In this document: piece by piece, positions 34,515 to 46,700 of the stretch | How positions within the stretch are numbered: position 1 is the first letter of the stretch | Layout: each line of letters begins with the position of its first letter | Assembly: GCA_043228905.1 (NCBI GenBank) | Contig: JBHGNT010000004.1 | Coordinates: 18,042,001 to 18,106,000 of the forward strand | Direction of reading: 5' to 3' | Length of the DNA stretch: 64,000 bases | Origin: Azolla caroliniana | Lineage: Eukaryota > Polypodiophyta | Translations under genes and position numbers: made by a program | The notes under the pieces: generated by a model | The model's database searches: none | Told to the model about the DNA's origin: nothing | What the model saw: the letters and a program-made list of their open reading frames with translations, nothing else

Positions 34515-37375
34515 ATGGACGAATCGTTTGGCGGCATGTTCAAGCTCACCGGCTCCAACTATTTAGTGTGGAAGTCGAAGATGAGGGACATGCTCGTGGT
34601 TAAAGACCTTTGGCTGCCGGTTTAGTTCGGGGACAAGAGACCGGACAAAATCGACGCCGCGATATGGGAGGTGATGCACATGAAGACAACGGCGTACATA
34701 CGGTGCTTCATCGACATGAGCCTCTACAACAACTTCAATGAAGAGAGCAAGGCTCATGAGCTCTGGGAGAAGATCAACATAATGTTTCAGAACAAAAATG
34801 CTGTCAATCAGGTGTCGGTATTCCGGAAGCTAGTAAGACTCCGGTACCAAGATGGCTCCAGCATGGTAGAGCACATGAATGCCTTCCAGGGGCTGATCCA
34901 CCAGGCTACTTCATTGGAAGTACCTCTCGCCGATGAGGTACTAGCGCTACTCCTGCTCGGTTCCCTCCCGGATAGCTGGGAGACGTTGGTTGTCACTTTG
35001 GGCAACGCCGGGCCGGAAGGAAAACGGTTATCCCTAGCAAGAGTAAAGTCGAGCTTGCTAGATGAGGAGGCGCGTCGGAAGGATAAAGATACGAGCTCCG
35101 ACTCCAAAGCGCTCCTTACCGAATCAGAACGCGGAAGACATAGAAACCATAGTCCCCAGAACCGGGAGAAGTCGGGGACACGGTCAAAGTCAAGGGGGAG
35201 GCCTACTTGCTTCTATTGCGGCAAGCCGGGACACTTCCAAAAGAACTGTCGGCATTTCCGTAAAGACAAGGAAACCGACGGTACCGATTCGAAGCAAACC
35301 CCGGACCGGAACGGTAAAGACCGGAACGGTAAAGATCGGAGGGGGCCGGACCGGAAGGGAATGACGGCAATCGCGGCAAGTGAAGAGGAGTTGATGCTCA
35401 TCACCGAGGAGAGTGAGATAAACCTTGCCGGCGACGAGATGACCTGGGTGGTAGACTCCAGAGCGTCGTTCCACCTTACCCCGGACCGGAAATGCTTCTC
35501 ATCCTATTCAGCCGGTGATCACGGCTGTGTCCGGATGGGGAATGAAGGAACATGCCGAATTGTCGGCATAGGAGACGTGTGGCTGACAACACCAACCGGA
35601 TGCAAGTTGCTACTGAAGGACGTCCGACACATTCCGGAAGTTCGTCTGAACCTGATATTAGCCGGTCGGCTAGATGATGAAGGCTACACGGGTAGCATCC
35701 AGAACGGTGTCATGAAGTTCAGCAAAGGGAGCCTCATTGTGGCTCGGGCCCGGAAGGTAAACACGTTGTACCTGATGAATGCCCGGTTATGTTCGGAAGA
35801 AGTGAACGTGGCATCCGACACTGCCGGTGAGCTGTGGCACAAGAGGTTGTGTCACATGAGTGAGAAGGGGATGAAGAGGCTTGCAGACGACAACCTCATT
35901 CCAGTGAAGAACGTGCACTTAGAGAAGTGCACTGATTGTCTGGCCGGGAAACAGAACCGGACCTCCTTCCGACCAAGGCCACCGATGAGACGTAATGCAC
36001 CACTGGAGTTGGTGCATACAGATGTGTGTCAGGTAGACACGAAGTCACATGCCGGAGCGCAATACTTCGTGACTTTCATAGATGACCACAGCCGGAAGCT
36101 GTGGGTCACACCGTTGAAGATGAAGGATCAGGTGTTATTCGTCTTCAAAGAGCTCCACGCGAGAGTGGAAAGAGAAACCGGCCGGAAGCTGAAGGCGGTT
36201 CGAGCAGATAACGGAGGAGAGTACCGGGGGCAGTTCGAGGAGTACTGCCGCTCGAAGGGAATCCGGCTCGAATTTACCGTGCCGAAGACGCCGGAACTAA
36301 ACGGACTGGCCGAGAGGATGAACCGGACCATAATGGAGAGGGTCCGGAGTATGCTAGCGCATGCAAAACTACCCAAGAAGTTTTGGGTTGAGGCACTGTC
36401 GACGGCGACATACGTGATAAATAGATCACCCTCAGTACCCTTGGACGGAGACACGCCACAGAGAGTGTGGACCGGTAAGGAAGTATCCTACCGGCATCTG
36501 AAGGTGTTCGGGTGTCTCGCGTACGTGCATGTAGCTAAGGACCGGAGAGGAAAGCTAGATCCAAAGAGCCGGCCATGCATATTCCTCGGTTACGGTGACG
36601 ATGAGTTTGGCTACCGAGTGTGGGACCTGGTCGACAAGAAGGTATTCCGGAGTCGAGATATTATCTTCATGGAGAACAAGACGCTCGCCGACTGGGAGTC
36701 GGAGAAGAAGATAATGAACTCTGAGTCGACCGGTAAGGATAGACTCTACGATGAGCAGACCCAACCGGCAAGAGACCGGTTAGCACTCGAGGAACCAGCC
36801 GGCTACGGTGAGGATACCGAACCGACAGAAGAAGAAGTAGAGGAAGCTGAGATCGGAACCGACCAAGACCCCGAATCGGATTCGGATGAAGAGCAAATGG
36901 AGGAGCCGGTTACCGAAGCCCGAAGACGTAGATATCCTCTCAGAGAGAGAAGGGCCCCCCGGAGATTTCCAGATGTAGAGCATGTTCTATTGACCGATGA
37001 GGGGGAGCCGGAAAGCTTCGAAGAAGCGAAGGTAGACACCCACAACAAAAAATGGTTAAGTGCTATGCAGGATGAGATGGATTCCCTGCATGAGAACCAT
37101 ACGTACGAATTGGTGGAGTTGCCGAAAGGAAAGCGGGCACTCTGAAACAAGTGGGTGTACAAGTTGAAACCGGGAGATGCCGGAAACCCCCCGAGATACA
37201 AAAGTTCCAGCAGAAGAAGGGCGTGGACTTCGACGAGATATTTGCCCTGGTAGTAAAGATGACCTCCATCCGGACGGTGCTGAGTATAGTGGCAAGCATG
37301 GACCTCGAGGTAGAGCAGCTAGACGTGAAGACGACGTTCCTTCACGGCGACCTCGAAGAGGAGATCTACATGCGT
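34515..37375 (+). pseudogene. Copia A copy 1 gag-pol, truncated in RT
   Basis: ATG at 34515 opens a frame with one TAG at about 34623 in gag, then 824 open codons to 37145. Order: gag; zinc knuckle CFYCGKPGHFQKNC (about 35212); protease with WVVDSRASFHL, where the catalytic DSG is DSR; integrase HHCC (WHKRLCHM...CTDCLAGK); catalytic Asp in VHTDVC and RADNGGEYRG; and Glu in NGLAERMNRT. GYRVWDLVDKKVFRSRDIIF and an acidic linker follow. Reverse transcriptase starts at 37025 but has a stop at 37143 and a ~25-base deletion after PPRYK. It breaks off at EEIYM (37373), where the YVDD box and RNase H have been deleted. About 15 bases of the 3' LTR end remain (37376-37389). Confidence 0.9.
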
Positions 37376-37394
37376 TGGGTTCCCGTCACAATCT

Positions 37395-37484
37395 AATCCT
37401 TTTTGGGTCGCATTTGGCTTGGAGACAGTTACGCTATAGAATTTTAAGTGTCGAGTCTGCGCGTTGTCGTGTTGTTACGCTCTC
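37395..37484 (+). pseudogene. Gypsy-A integrase, middle piece
   Basis: Reading on directly from 33723 after removing the copia and one CAATC gives SNPFWVAFGLETVTL, which matches TTPFRLAFGLEAVMP of the large gypsy integrase. A stop and then a likely frame slip follow (SSLRV). The piece ends at the gypsy-B insertion; ACGTA at 37485-37489 is the target-site duplication. Confidence 0.8.
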
Positions 37485-37489
37485 ACGTA

Positions 37490-39741
37490 TGAAATAAGGC
37501 GGGACCGCGGGAGCCCTAAACCGAGGAGTGTGAGAGAGAAGAGGGAGAGAGGTTCGCCAAAACACAGAGAGATAGAAAATGAAAGAATCAATTCCAATAA
37601 CAATATAGATTACATAGCTTGCAATGTTAAAACCAGCAAGCCGGTGACAGACTCAACACAGGAGAAAACCCGCACTGAAATACGCAGTGGAGCCGCTACC
37701 GGAAGCACACGGGCTTTCACGCAGTAGAGGTAACCAACCTAACCCAAAATTCCTGCAGAAGCAACAACGATAGTGGAGGAGAGAGCTCGGTTCCTAGTCC
37801 GACAACACTTCGTGCTCTAAATGCGTGATCCCCACTCACCCTCTTTTCCCCTCCTTTTATAGCACAAGGAGAGAGCTGTTACAGATTGTTACATCACTTT
37901 TATTCTATGTCCTTCCGGACAGAGATCCTCTTCGATCCCCTACCTAACGAATTCGTGCTACCTAGGATAATTACATTGCTGACCTGTACTTAACTATGTA
38001 AATACACCAAAACATGTGCCCGTGTGTAAGGGCCGGTTCACACACACTATCCACTGATTCCTCCTAGGGATGGTTTTCTCCACAACATCCACCCCCACCT
38101 AACCGCGCATCCTCCGGTATACGCCAAAAAATAGACTTCTGCCGGAGAAGACCGGCCCTAGATTATCTTTCACTCTCCGGTTCGCCACCCGCTTCGAACT
38201 GGTCATCGTCGCTATCCATGCCCTCTAGGTCCAGTTCATCCTCGTGCCCCTTCTTGAACGCCTTGATCCTTTTCCCGGCCATCGGCACAACTATTCTCGT
38301 TCCGTTGAGCTCCGCGAGATGGTAGGTGCCGTTGTCTTTGGCGTGTGTCACCGCGTAAGGCCCGAACCACCTCCTCGCAAACTTCTACATTGCCTTGTGC
38401 TGGTTGTTGAGGCTGTTGTCGTACACCAGAACACAGTCACCTTCCTTGATTTTCCTTGGCCATAGTTGGTGAGTTCGGTCAAATCGCCCCTTGTTCTTTG
38501 TCCTTGCTGCACGCAACTTCGCCGTTGCCCGTTCCACGTCCTCCAGTCTTCGCTCGAGCTATTGGATTCACGCCGCTGATAGCTCCTCCCGGCTCATCTC
38601 ATCTCTCCAGTCCACTGTGGCCCATGAGGAGATCGTTCGCTCTATAGGCATGATCGGCTTTTGCCCGTACATCAGCTCCGCCGGCATGAACCCAGTTACC
38701 GAATTGTGCGTAGTTCGGTCTGCCCAAAATGCGTAGGGTAGGAGCTCGCGGCCAATTCCCGACTTGGCCTCCGCAGGCCCATACCAACGCTTTTACGATT
38801 GGCCCGTGTCCACGTTCCACCTTCCCGTTTGCCTCTAGATTGTACGCCCTGGTGAGGGAGAGTTTAACCCCTAACCGTTCAAACAACTCTTCGGCCTCTT
38901 GTGCATCCAGTTCTCCACGGTCTGCAACGATCTTTCCTACGCACCCGTACCGACATACCACTTCCTCGATTAGGAACCGACACACGGCCATGATCGTCTT
39001 GTTTGGTAATGCTTGGGCCTCCAGCTGGTTCGTCAGATCCTCTCATGCCAACACCAGGTATCGCATCTGCCCTACTCCCATCGATATCATCACTAGATCC
39101 ACCATCCACTTGAAGTGGACACTCGGCGGGTAAGTCGGGTGCAGCTCGTCCTGATGTCAGATTATGGAATGCATCTGACAGCTTTCGCAAGTCGTTACGA
39201 ACCGATGCACGTCATGGTATAGTCCTGGTCGCCAGTACTTCTCCTTCAGCTTCTCGAACGTGGCCCATGTCGTATAGATTACAGAGCTTGCAATGTTACA
39301 ACCGGAAAGCCAGTGATAGACTCATCACAGGAGAAAACACGCACTGAAATACGCAGTGGAGCCTCTATCAGAAGCACACGGGCTTTCATGCAGCTGAGGC
39401 AACCAACCTAACCCAAAATTCCTGCAGAAGCAACATCGATAGTGGAGGAGAGAGTTCGGTTCCCAGTCCGACAACACTTCATCCTCTAAATGCGCGATCC
39501 CCACTCACCCTCTTTTCCCCTCCTTTTATAGCACAAGGAGAGAGAGTTGTTACAGACTGTTACATCACTTTTATTCTCTGTCCTTCCAGACAGAGATCCT
39601 CTTCGATCCCCTACCTAACAAATTCATGCTACCTAGGATAATTACATCGCTGACCTATACTTAACTATGTAAATACATCAAAACATATGCCCGTGTGTAA
39701 GGGCTGGTTCATGCACACTAGGGACGGTTTTCTCCACGACA
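37490..39741 (-). mobile_element. Gypsy-B element, internally deleted, minus strand
   Basis: The left LTR runs 37490-38088 (on the minus strand it starts TGTTGTGGAGAAAACC). The right LTR copy runs 39271-39741 and matches only 37603-38088. ACGTA flanks both ends (37485-37489 and 39742-39746). The retained interior (38089-39270) encodes the integrase core CRYGCVGKIVADRGEL with NLEANGKVERGHGPIVKAL, and a tail HAKDNGTYHLAELNGTRI plus an acidic terminus. Gag, protease, reverse transcriptase, RNase H and the LTR/primer-binding-site junction have been deleted. Frameshifts occur after GPIVKAL. Confidence 0.85.
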
Positions 39742-40240
39742 ACGTATAGACGATTGAGCAATTGCCTGAAGTCGAGTCCGAATAGAGCCGACTAGAGCAA
39801 CTCTTAGAGCTCAGTGAAGAGAGACTCCATACCTGAGTAAGCTTGAGCAGGAACAACGCCGACGAAAGGCTTTTGTCGATCGTCGCCGAAAAGGAACTAA
39901 ACAATCATTTGAAATTGACAAAGTAGTGCTTGTCTTCCAAACTCGGTTGGGACAGATGCCAGGGAAGTTGAGGTTCCGATGGACGGGCTCATAATAGATT
40001 ATAGAAGAATATAACGGTACATATCAGATTGGTACCATAGCCGGTGAAATAATGCCGAAGTGGGCCAATGGGTTTCGACTGAAACCCTATCTCGGGCCGA
40101 CACCCCCGAACCCGTTCATCGACGAGAATCGAGAACCAAACAGAGACTGCCAATCGAACAAAGTAGGTGACAATGATAGACCGCCCAAGTCAAATGGGGG
40201 AGGAGGACCCCACCTACCATAAAAGGCCAACGAGGACAAT
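39742..40240 (+). pseudogene. Gypsy-A integrase C-terminal piece
   Basis: The + strand continues the interrupted integrase: EQLPEVESE, stop, SRLEQLLELSEERL, then after frame changes EQRRRKAFVDRRRK, VFQTRLGQMPGKLRFRWTG, EEYNGTYQIGT, GEI and KWANGFRLKPY. The matching segments of the large element are EQRRRKAFVDRHRR, FQTRMGNMPGKLRFRWTG and KWANGFRLKPY. Several stops show it is dead. Confidence 0.85.
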
Positions 40241-40558
40241 TTGTAAATGACCTCCATTTCCGTTATAATGAAAAAAACAAAACCCACCAAAAATTATTTA
40301 AGGGCATGCACAACGCTCAAGAAAGCAAGTATAGTTGTTCTCGACACGTGGCATTTATAGAGTGTAATGGCAAAAAGGATTTTGAACCTACGACACACAT
40401 GCAACCCTCGGGAAATGAAACGACTACAAAAACCACTTCTGCAAAGAAGCAGACACAATTCACGCGAAGACGAAGCAAAAGAAGCACAGAAGCTCAGAGC
40501 TCCTACCTCTCATAACAATAGTTTTTCACTACCATCACTCCCAAGCAAAGAGAAAACC

Positions 40559-41090
40559 ATGCCAATCAAGGTCCCATCTTATCTACGCATTTGGCTGAAA
40601 AGGCACAACCTGAGTGGGTATCTCAAGGTTGTTGATGCACCCCCCTACCTAGAGGCATATGAGGTCGGCATGAAGATCTGAGTTGACCGCCTCACCAACG
40701 AACAAGTCCAGACAATGCTTGGCTTGAAAGATGGTGGCATTCATGATACAGAGCTTCCACCCCCGCAAGTCCTTGAAGCATATTTCGGGGAGTACTCTTC
40801 GGGCAAGGCTTACGTGAGCTCACGAAGTTCGTGTTGGAGGTCGCCTGCGTCCAACCCACCACATACGCCATGCCAAAGAAGAAAGTCATCTTTATCATAG
40901 CCGCGTATAAAGGGGAGAAAGTCAATTGGGGCGTTTTGACAAGTGAGGACCTCCGCACGGGGATCTTGGCCCTTCAGGCCGGGACGAAGCTATTGTTGGT
41001 GCTAGCCCACTACCTCTTGGTACTCTACCCGCCTCACCCCGCCATCAACGATCGAAAGCTAACTACAACTTCTGCCCAACCGATCTAGAA
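40559..41090 (+). pseudogene. Gypsy-A downstream ORF, N-terminal remnant
   Basis: ATG at 40559 opens MPIKVPSYLRIWLKRHNLSG and VVDAPPYLEA, with a TGA at about 40679. It then reads LGLKDGGIHDTEL, VLEAYFGEYSSGKAY and, after a frame change, VIFIIAAYKGEKVNWGVL. The large element has the parallel words WIADAPPHAKLE, GIKAGG, ILFEYFGEYSISSKAY and FLIATYEGLQVDWLHF. This defines a conserved N-terminal domain of about 150 residues in the ORF downstream of pol. I do not recognise the fold. Confidence 0.65.
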
Positions 41091-41862
41091 AAAATGCCAA
41101 CAAGTATTGCAATTTACTCAGGAAGAATGGCAAGAGTCAATGACCTCGGTGCACCAGGAATCGCCAAACAAGAAAGATTGGGCACTAGAAAGCCCTACGA
41201 AAGAAAGTACGACCCTGGTAAGGGCGTCGCAACCAACCTCCGCCCCAAAGCAACCGGAATCACAGTAGTCAATAGAAGATGCTGACGACGACTTCACAAT
41301 CTGGGGGAGGACCGAGCCAAGACCCAAGGTATCGGTTGACATGCACAGTTAGAGAACGAAGAAACCTCGGTTGGAAATAAGCGACAAGACCCTACAAGAA
41401 TCATTTAAGATAAAGAAACAGCCTCAAGAAACCAAAGGGGAAAAAAAAGGGAATAGCCAGTTCAAAAAGTGTCACTAATTGTAAAGGAAAAGTTATGGTG
41501 AGCAGAGCTGACGGACAAAACAACCACAAAGTAGTGGCAAACAGGAAGGCAACAACCGGAAAATGGTCATACTGCCGGACAAGACGGTGGTCGTAGCCAT
41601 AGATATAGCCCCATCTTTCACAGGAAAGATGCAGGAGGGATATGCATCCCGCATCTCGGAGGATACGATGATGACCTTCCCCGATATCCCAGCCGAAGCA
41701 TTCGAGCTCATGGCCATCCTATGCCGCTAATTCACCATCTCGCTCGATTACAAGTAGTAGCCGCCACAAGAATGGCAGAAGAACACAAAGCACAGTTGAT
41801 GATATAGAAAGCGTTGGCAGTGTCGTGAAGTAAGAAAGCTTCACATTAAAAGTTCACAATAA
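41091..41862 (+). other. Gypsy-A 3' remainder, degraded
   Basis: This follows the remnant above and has only short frames (for example 41094-41285). A readable piece at about 41570-41730 (KTVVVAIDIAPSFTGKMQEG type) is not recognised. It ends at the next copia LTR. Confidence 0.4.
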
Positions 41863-42160
41863 TATTACGAAATAGGTCCCTCCATATGGAAAGTGAGCAC
41901 AATCTGGATTAGTTGGATCGGAAGAAGAGGAAAGACCAGATCTAGTACCGGATCGGTATACAAACCGGATCTGAATCGGCATCCAGTACAAGCCAGTTTT
42001 GTAAATAGGTTCTGTCACAGTTATTTGGCTAGAATTGTAAATAGTCCTAAAATTATACAAGTATAAATATAAATAGGGAAAGACATATGTGTGTGTGTGT
42101 AGTTATTGGTTTTTTTTAATTGAAGAGAGAGAGAGAGAGAGTGAGAGTGAGAGCGAGAGC

Positions 42161-42201
<41 letters not shown>

Positions 42202-42440
42202 AGTTGTACCTTTGTAACCGTCTGTAGAAGAAGAAGAGCTTGAGGATGTCATCTCAGAGTCTCTTATTGTACTCCTCTTGATATAGGGATTTTGTTCGGA
42301 GTCTGTGAGCTCTCGTTCTTTTTACCAATTTAGGGTTTCCACATTAATATCTTGTATCTTTGTGTTAGTGCATCATTTACGTTATTTCAATTTTCTATCA
42401 TTCTCATTCATGCTTGATAATCGGTTGTGGTCGATCCCAT
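41863..42440 (+). mobile_element. Degraded LTR of copia A copy 2
   Basis: The start TATTACGAAATAGGTCCCTC corresponds to TGTTAGGAAACGGGTCCCTT of copy 3 with the TG mutated. Further LTR landmarks are TATAAATAT (about 42063), a GA/GAGT microsatellite (42124-42202) and the GGTTGTGG word near the 3' end. No primer-binding site remains. Confidence 0.7.
42123..42202 (+). repeat. GAGAGT microsatellite
   Basis: About 80 bp of GAGAGA and GAGTGAGA repeats in the predicted transcribed part of the copia LTR. Related GA runs occur at the same relative place in the other copies. Confidence 0.85.
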
Positions 42441-42459
42441 AAGATAACCGGCTATAACT

Positions 42460-43133
42460 ATTAAGTGTGGAAGTCGAAGATGCGGGATATGCTTGTATGC
42501 AAAGACTTAAGGTTGCCGGTTCAATATGGCAAGTCCAAGCCTAACAAGATCGATCCATCGACTTGGGAAGTCATGCATTTGAAGGCAACGGCATATATAA
42601 GGTGTTTTATTGATGTGAGTCTATACAACAACTTCAACAAGGACACAAATGTTGAAGTTCTCTAGAAGAAGATCGGCATAATGTTCGAGAGTAAAAATGT
42701 TGTTAATAGAGTCTCAATGTTCTGAAAGATTGTGAAACTTCGATATCAGGATGGCTCTAGCATGGCAGAGCATCTGAATGCTTTCCAAGGATGAATCAAC
42801 CAGACCACCTCTCTCGAAGTACCTCTCATGGATGAAGTACATTAACCAACGCCGGACCATAAGGGAAACACCTATCCCTAAAGACGGTGAAGTGAAGTTT
42901 GTTAAATGATGAAGCTCGCACGAAGGACCGAAGGCCCTAATTGACCCGAAGGCCCTAGTCACAATAGGTGACATGAACCGGGGAAGAGGCCAAAATAGAA
43001 GTCCCCAAATTTGGGAGAAGTCGGGGATGAGGTCGAAGTCGAGGGATAGACCTACCAAAAGAATTGTCGGCAATTCCGAAAAGAGAAAGGGTGAGTTGAC
43101 GGTGTAGATCCAAACAAGTATCTAGATCGTAAA
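42460..43133 (+). pseudogene. Copia A copy 2 gag fragment
   Basis: It reads VWKSKMRDMLVCKDLRLPVQ, then EVMHLKATAYIRCFIDVSLY and, with many stops, KIVKLRYQDGSSMAEHLNAF and CRQFRKEKG. This is the gag of the same copia family. It is cut at 43133 by the LTR of copy 3, and everything after the zinc-knuckle region is absent. Confidence 0.8.
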
Positions 43134-43677
43134 TGTTAGGAAACGGGTCCCTTCGGATGGGAAGAGAAGAGCCGAGTTAATGAGAAACTGAAATCGTGTA
43201 GACAGCCAACTCGGAAGACTATACTTGTAAATAGTCTCAATATGCCCTTATGGGCTACACTTGTAAATAACCCAAAAGGGTGTACTAGTATAAGTACTTA
43301 GGGCAATCATAATATTATGATGGGTTGTTACTAAAAGGTTACTTAGAAGGTTGTTGCCTCAGTAACTGTGTAACAGTAAGTGAGTGAGAGTGATAGCGTG
43401 TGTAACTCCGTAGCCGTTTGTTGACGAAGTAGAATCTCGAGGTTGTTGCCTCAGAGCTTCTAGTTGTACTCCTCCTTTTTTAGCATAGTGATTCTGTTTC
43501 TCAGGGTTTGTGGACCCCCGTGGTTTTTCCCATTTCGGGTTTCCATGTTAAAATCGTGTGTTTCTGTCTCTTGTGATATTTATGTTTTTCGTACTCTGTC
43601 TGAGCGCATTCTACTTTATGTTCCCTGCCCGAACATCCGAAAAATCAGCCGGTTGTGGCCTGTCACGATTCTCAACA
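43134..43677 (+). mobile_element. 5' LTR of copia A copy 3 with primer-binding site
   Basis: This ~544-bp LTR starts TGTTAGGAAACGGG and is followed by the primer-binding site TGGTATCAGAGC at 43680-43691. A TATA-like ACTAGTATAAGT lies at about 43294. Unlike copy 1 it lacks the 54-bp repeats. Confidence 0.85.
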
Positions 43678-43705
43678 AGTGGTATCAGAGCGAACAACAC
43701 AAAAA

Positions 43706-46700
43706 ATGGAAGAATCATTCGGCGGCATGTTCAAGCTCACCGGCTCAAACTACTCAGTGTAGAAGTCGAAGATGAGGGATATGCTGGTGGTTAAAGATCT
43801 TTGGTTGCCGGTTCAGTTCGGGGACAAGAGACTGGATAAGATCGACGCCATAGTGTGGGAGGTGATGCACATGAAGACGACGACATACATCCGGTGCTTC
43901 ATTGACATGAGCCTGTACAACAATTTGAATGAAGAAAGTAAGGCTCATGAACTCTGGGAGAAGATCGACATCATGTTCCAGAACAAGAATATTGTTAATC
44001 GGGTTTTGGTATTTTAGAAGCTAGTGAAGCTCTGGTACCAAGATAGCTCTAGTATGGTGGAGCACATGAATGCCTTCCAGGGACTGATAAACCAGGAAAC
44101 CTCGTTGGAAGTACCTCTCGCTGATGAGGTACTCACATTACTCCTGCTCGGTTCCCTTCGGGATTGTTGGGAGACGCTAGTTGTCACGTTGGGCAACGCC
44201 GGGCCGGAAGGAATACAGTTGTCCCTAGCAAGAGTCAAATCAACCTTGCTAGATGAAGAAGCTCGCAGAAAGGACCGGGAGTCCGGAACCGATCCGAAGG
44301 CCTTGGTCATGGAAGATGAACACAACCGGGGAAGAGGCCCGTATCGGAGTCCCCAAAACTGGGACAAATCGGGGACGAGGTCGAAGTCGAGAGGAAGGCC
44401 CACGTGCTTCTATTGTAGGAAGCCAGGGCACTTTCAAAAGAATTGCTGACATTTCCGAAAGGAAAAAGGGGGAGCCGATGGTGTGCAACCGAAAAAAAAT
44501 TCGGAAAGCAAGAACACCTCAATGATCGCAACAAGTGAGGAGGAGTTGTTACTCATTAGCGAGTAGAACGAAGTGAACCTTGTCGGCGATGAATGGACAT
44601 GGGTGGTCGATTCGGGTGCGTCATTTCACCTAAACCCTGACCGGAAATGCTTCTCATCATACAAGGCTGATGATCTCGGATCTGTAAAGAGGGAAATGAA
44701 GGAGCATGCTGAGTCGTTGGCATTGGAGACGTTGTTTGGTGACCTCAACTAGTTACAGACTCGTGCTGAGAGATTTTTGACACATTCTGGACGTTCGATT
44801 GAACCTGATATCAGCCGGTTGGCTGGATGATGAAAGCTACACGGGCAGCATCCGGAATTGTTGGGATATGTCCCTTCAGTGGGAGGAACCGACTGTTCGA
44901 AAATAGCCGGCAGTCGAAGAGTCGAAGGAACCGACTATTCGGAAATAGCCGACTATTCGGAAGAGTCGACAACAGAGAGTCGATTCTTTAAATAGATTAT
45001 TATTATTATTATTATAGGAATAATAATAGTGATGATATGTAGCAGTGGCTGCAATTGTAAATAACCCACACAATGTGTCAGTATATATATATACATCTAG
45101 GGTAAACATAGTATCAGTGAGAGAGGGACAACAATAGAAGTGTGTGTAAGAGAGACGCGTGTAAGAGAGATGCGAGAGAGAGAGTGAGAGAGAATACCGC
45201 TAAAACTTGTGCATATGGATGTATGCTACATGGACACGAAGTCGCAGAGTGGTTCACAATATTTCGTAACCTTTATAGACGACTATAGCCAAAAGTTGTG
45301 GGCTTCCGTGATGAAGACGAAGGATCAAGTGTTATCTGTCTTCAAAAAGTTCCAAGCGAGGGCCGAGAGAGAAACCGGCCTTAAGTTGAAGGTAGTCCGA
45401 GCGGACAATGGCGGAGAGAACCGCGGACCGTTCAAAGAATATTGCCGAAAAGAAGGAATCCAGCTTGAGTATATCGTGCCAAAAACGCAAGAGCTGAATG
45501 GGCTAGCCGAGAGAATGAATCGGACCATAATGGAGAGATTCTGAAGCATGCTTGCACATGCGAAATTACCGAAAACGTTATGGGCTGAGGCGCTAATGAC
45601 AACAACATATGTGATAAACTAATCACCCTCAGTACCCTTGGACGGTGATATTCCACAACGGGTGTGGAGAAACAAAGACATGTCGTACCGACATTTCAGG
45701 TTGGTCGGTTGTCTTGCCTTTGTCCATGTCACAAAGGACTAGAGGGGGAATTAGACCCAAAATCTCGGTCCTGCATATTTCTCCGTTACGGCGATGATGA
45801 GTTCGGCTATCGTCTATGGGACTTAGCTGAGAAGAAGGTGATTAGGAGCCGAGACATTGCCTTCATGGAAGAGAAGACAATGATTGATTGGGAGAACGAG
45901 AAAAATTCTCCAACCACTGAATCGAGCCAAGTCGATGCTCGGTTGGATCGTGTAGATGACGGTTCGATCGAAATCGAACCTGTACCAGTCGATCGATCTA
46001 ATGCTTGGCAAAATCGAGAAACGACTGATGATCAAGGGGAGTCCGCCGAACAAGGAACCTAAATCGACTCAGACGAAGAGGATGAAGACGAACTAACCGT
46101 ACCTAACGCAGGTCGAAGATACCCCCTTAGAGAGTTAAGAGCCCCCCAAGGATTTCCGGATGAAGAACGTCTATTGCTAACCGATGAAGGGGAGCCGGAA
46201 AGTGACAAAGAAGCTAAGAAGGATACCCACAACCGAGAGTGCTTGCATGCCATGCAAGAGGAGATCGATTCCTTGCATGAGAACCACACATACGAATTGG
46301 TCGAGTTGCCGAAGGGGAAGAAGGCACTCCGAAATAAGTGGGTATACAAGTTGAAACCTAGAGATGGCCGAAATCCACCCAGATACAAAGCACGAATTGT
46401 CGTAAAAGGGTTTCAACAGAAGAAGGGTGTGGATTTTGCCGAAATATTTGCCTTGGTAGTGAAGATGACATCTATCTGAACCGTGCTGAGCATTGCGGCC
46501 AACATGGATCTCGAAGTCAAACAATTGGATGTCAAGACAGGGTTTCTGCACGGAGATCTTGAAGAGGAGATATATATGCAGTAGCCGGAAGGATTCATAA
46601 TGAAATGTAAAGAAAACCTGATATGCCGTTTGAGGAAGAGCTTGTACGGGTTGAAGCAGGCTCCACGGCAATGGTACCGAAAATTTGAATCCTTCATGAC

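Noticed and set aside
37373-37389. Placing the gypsy-B left boundary at 37374
   Set aside because: The TSDs and the resumed integrase frame show that 37376-37389 is the copia 3' tip, 37395-37484 is host integrase, and gypsy-B starts at 37490.
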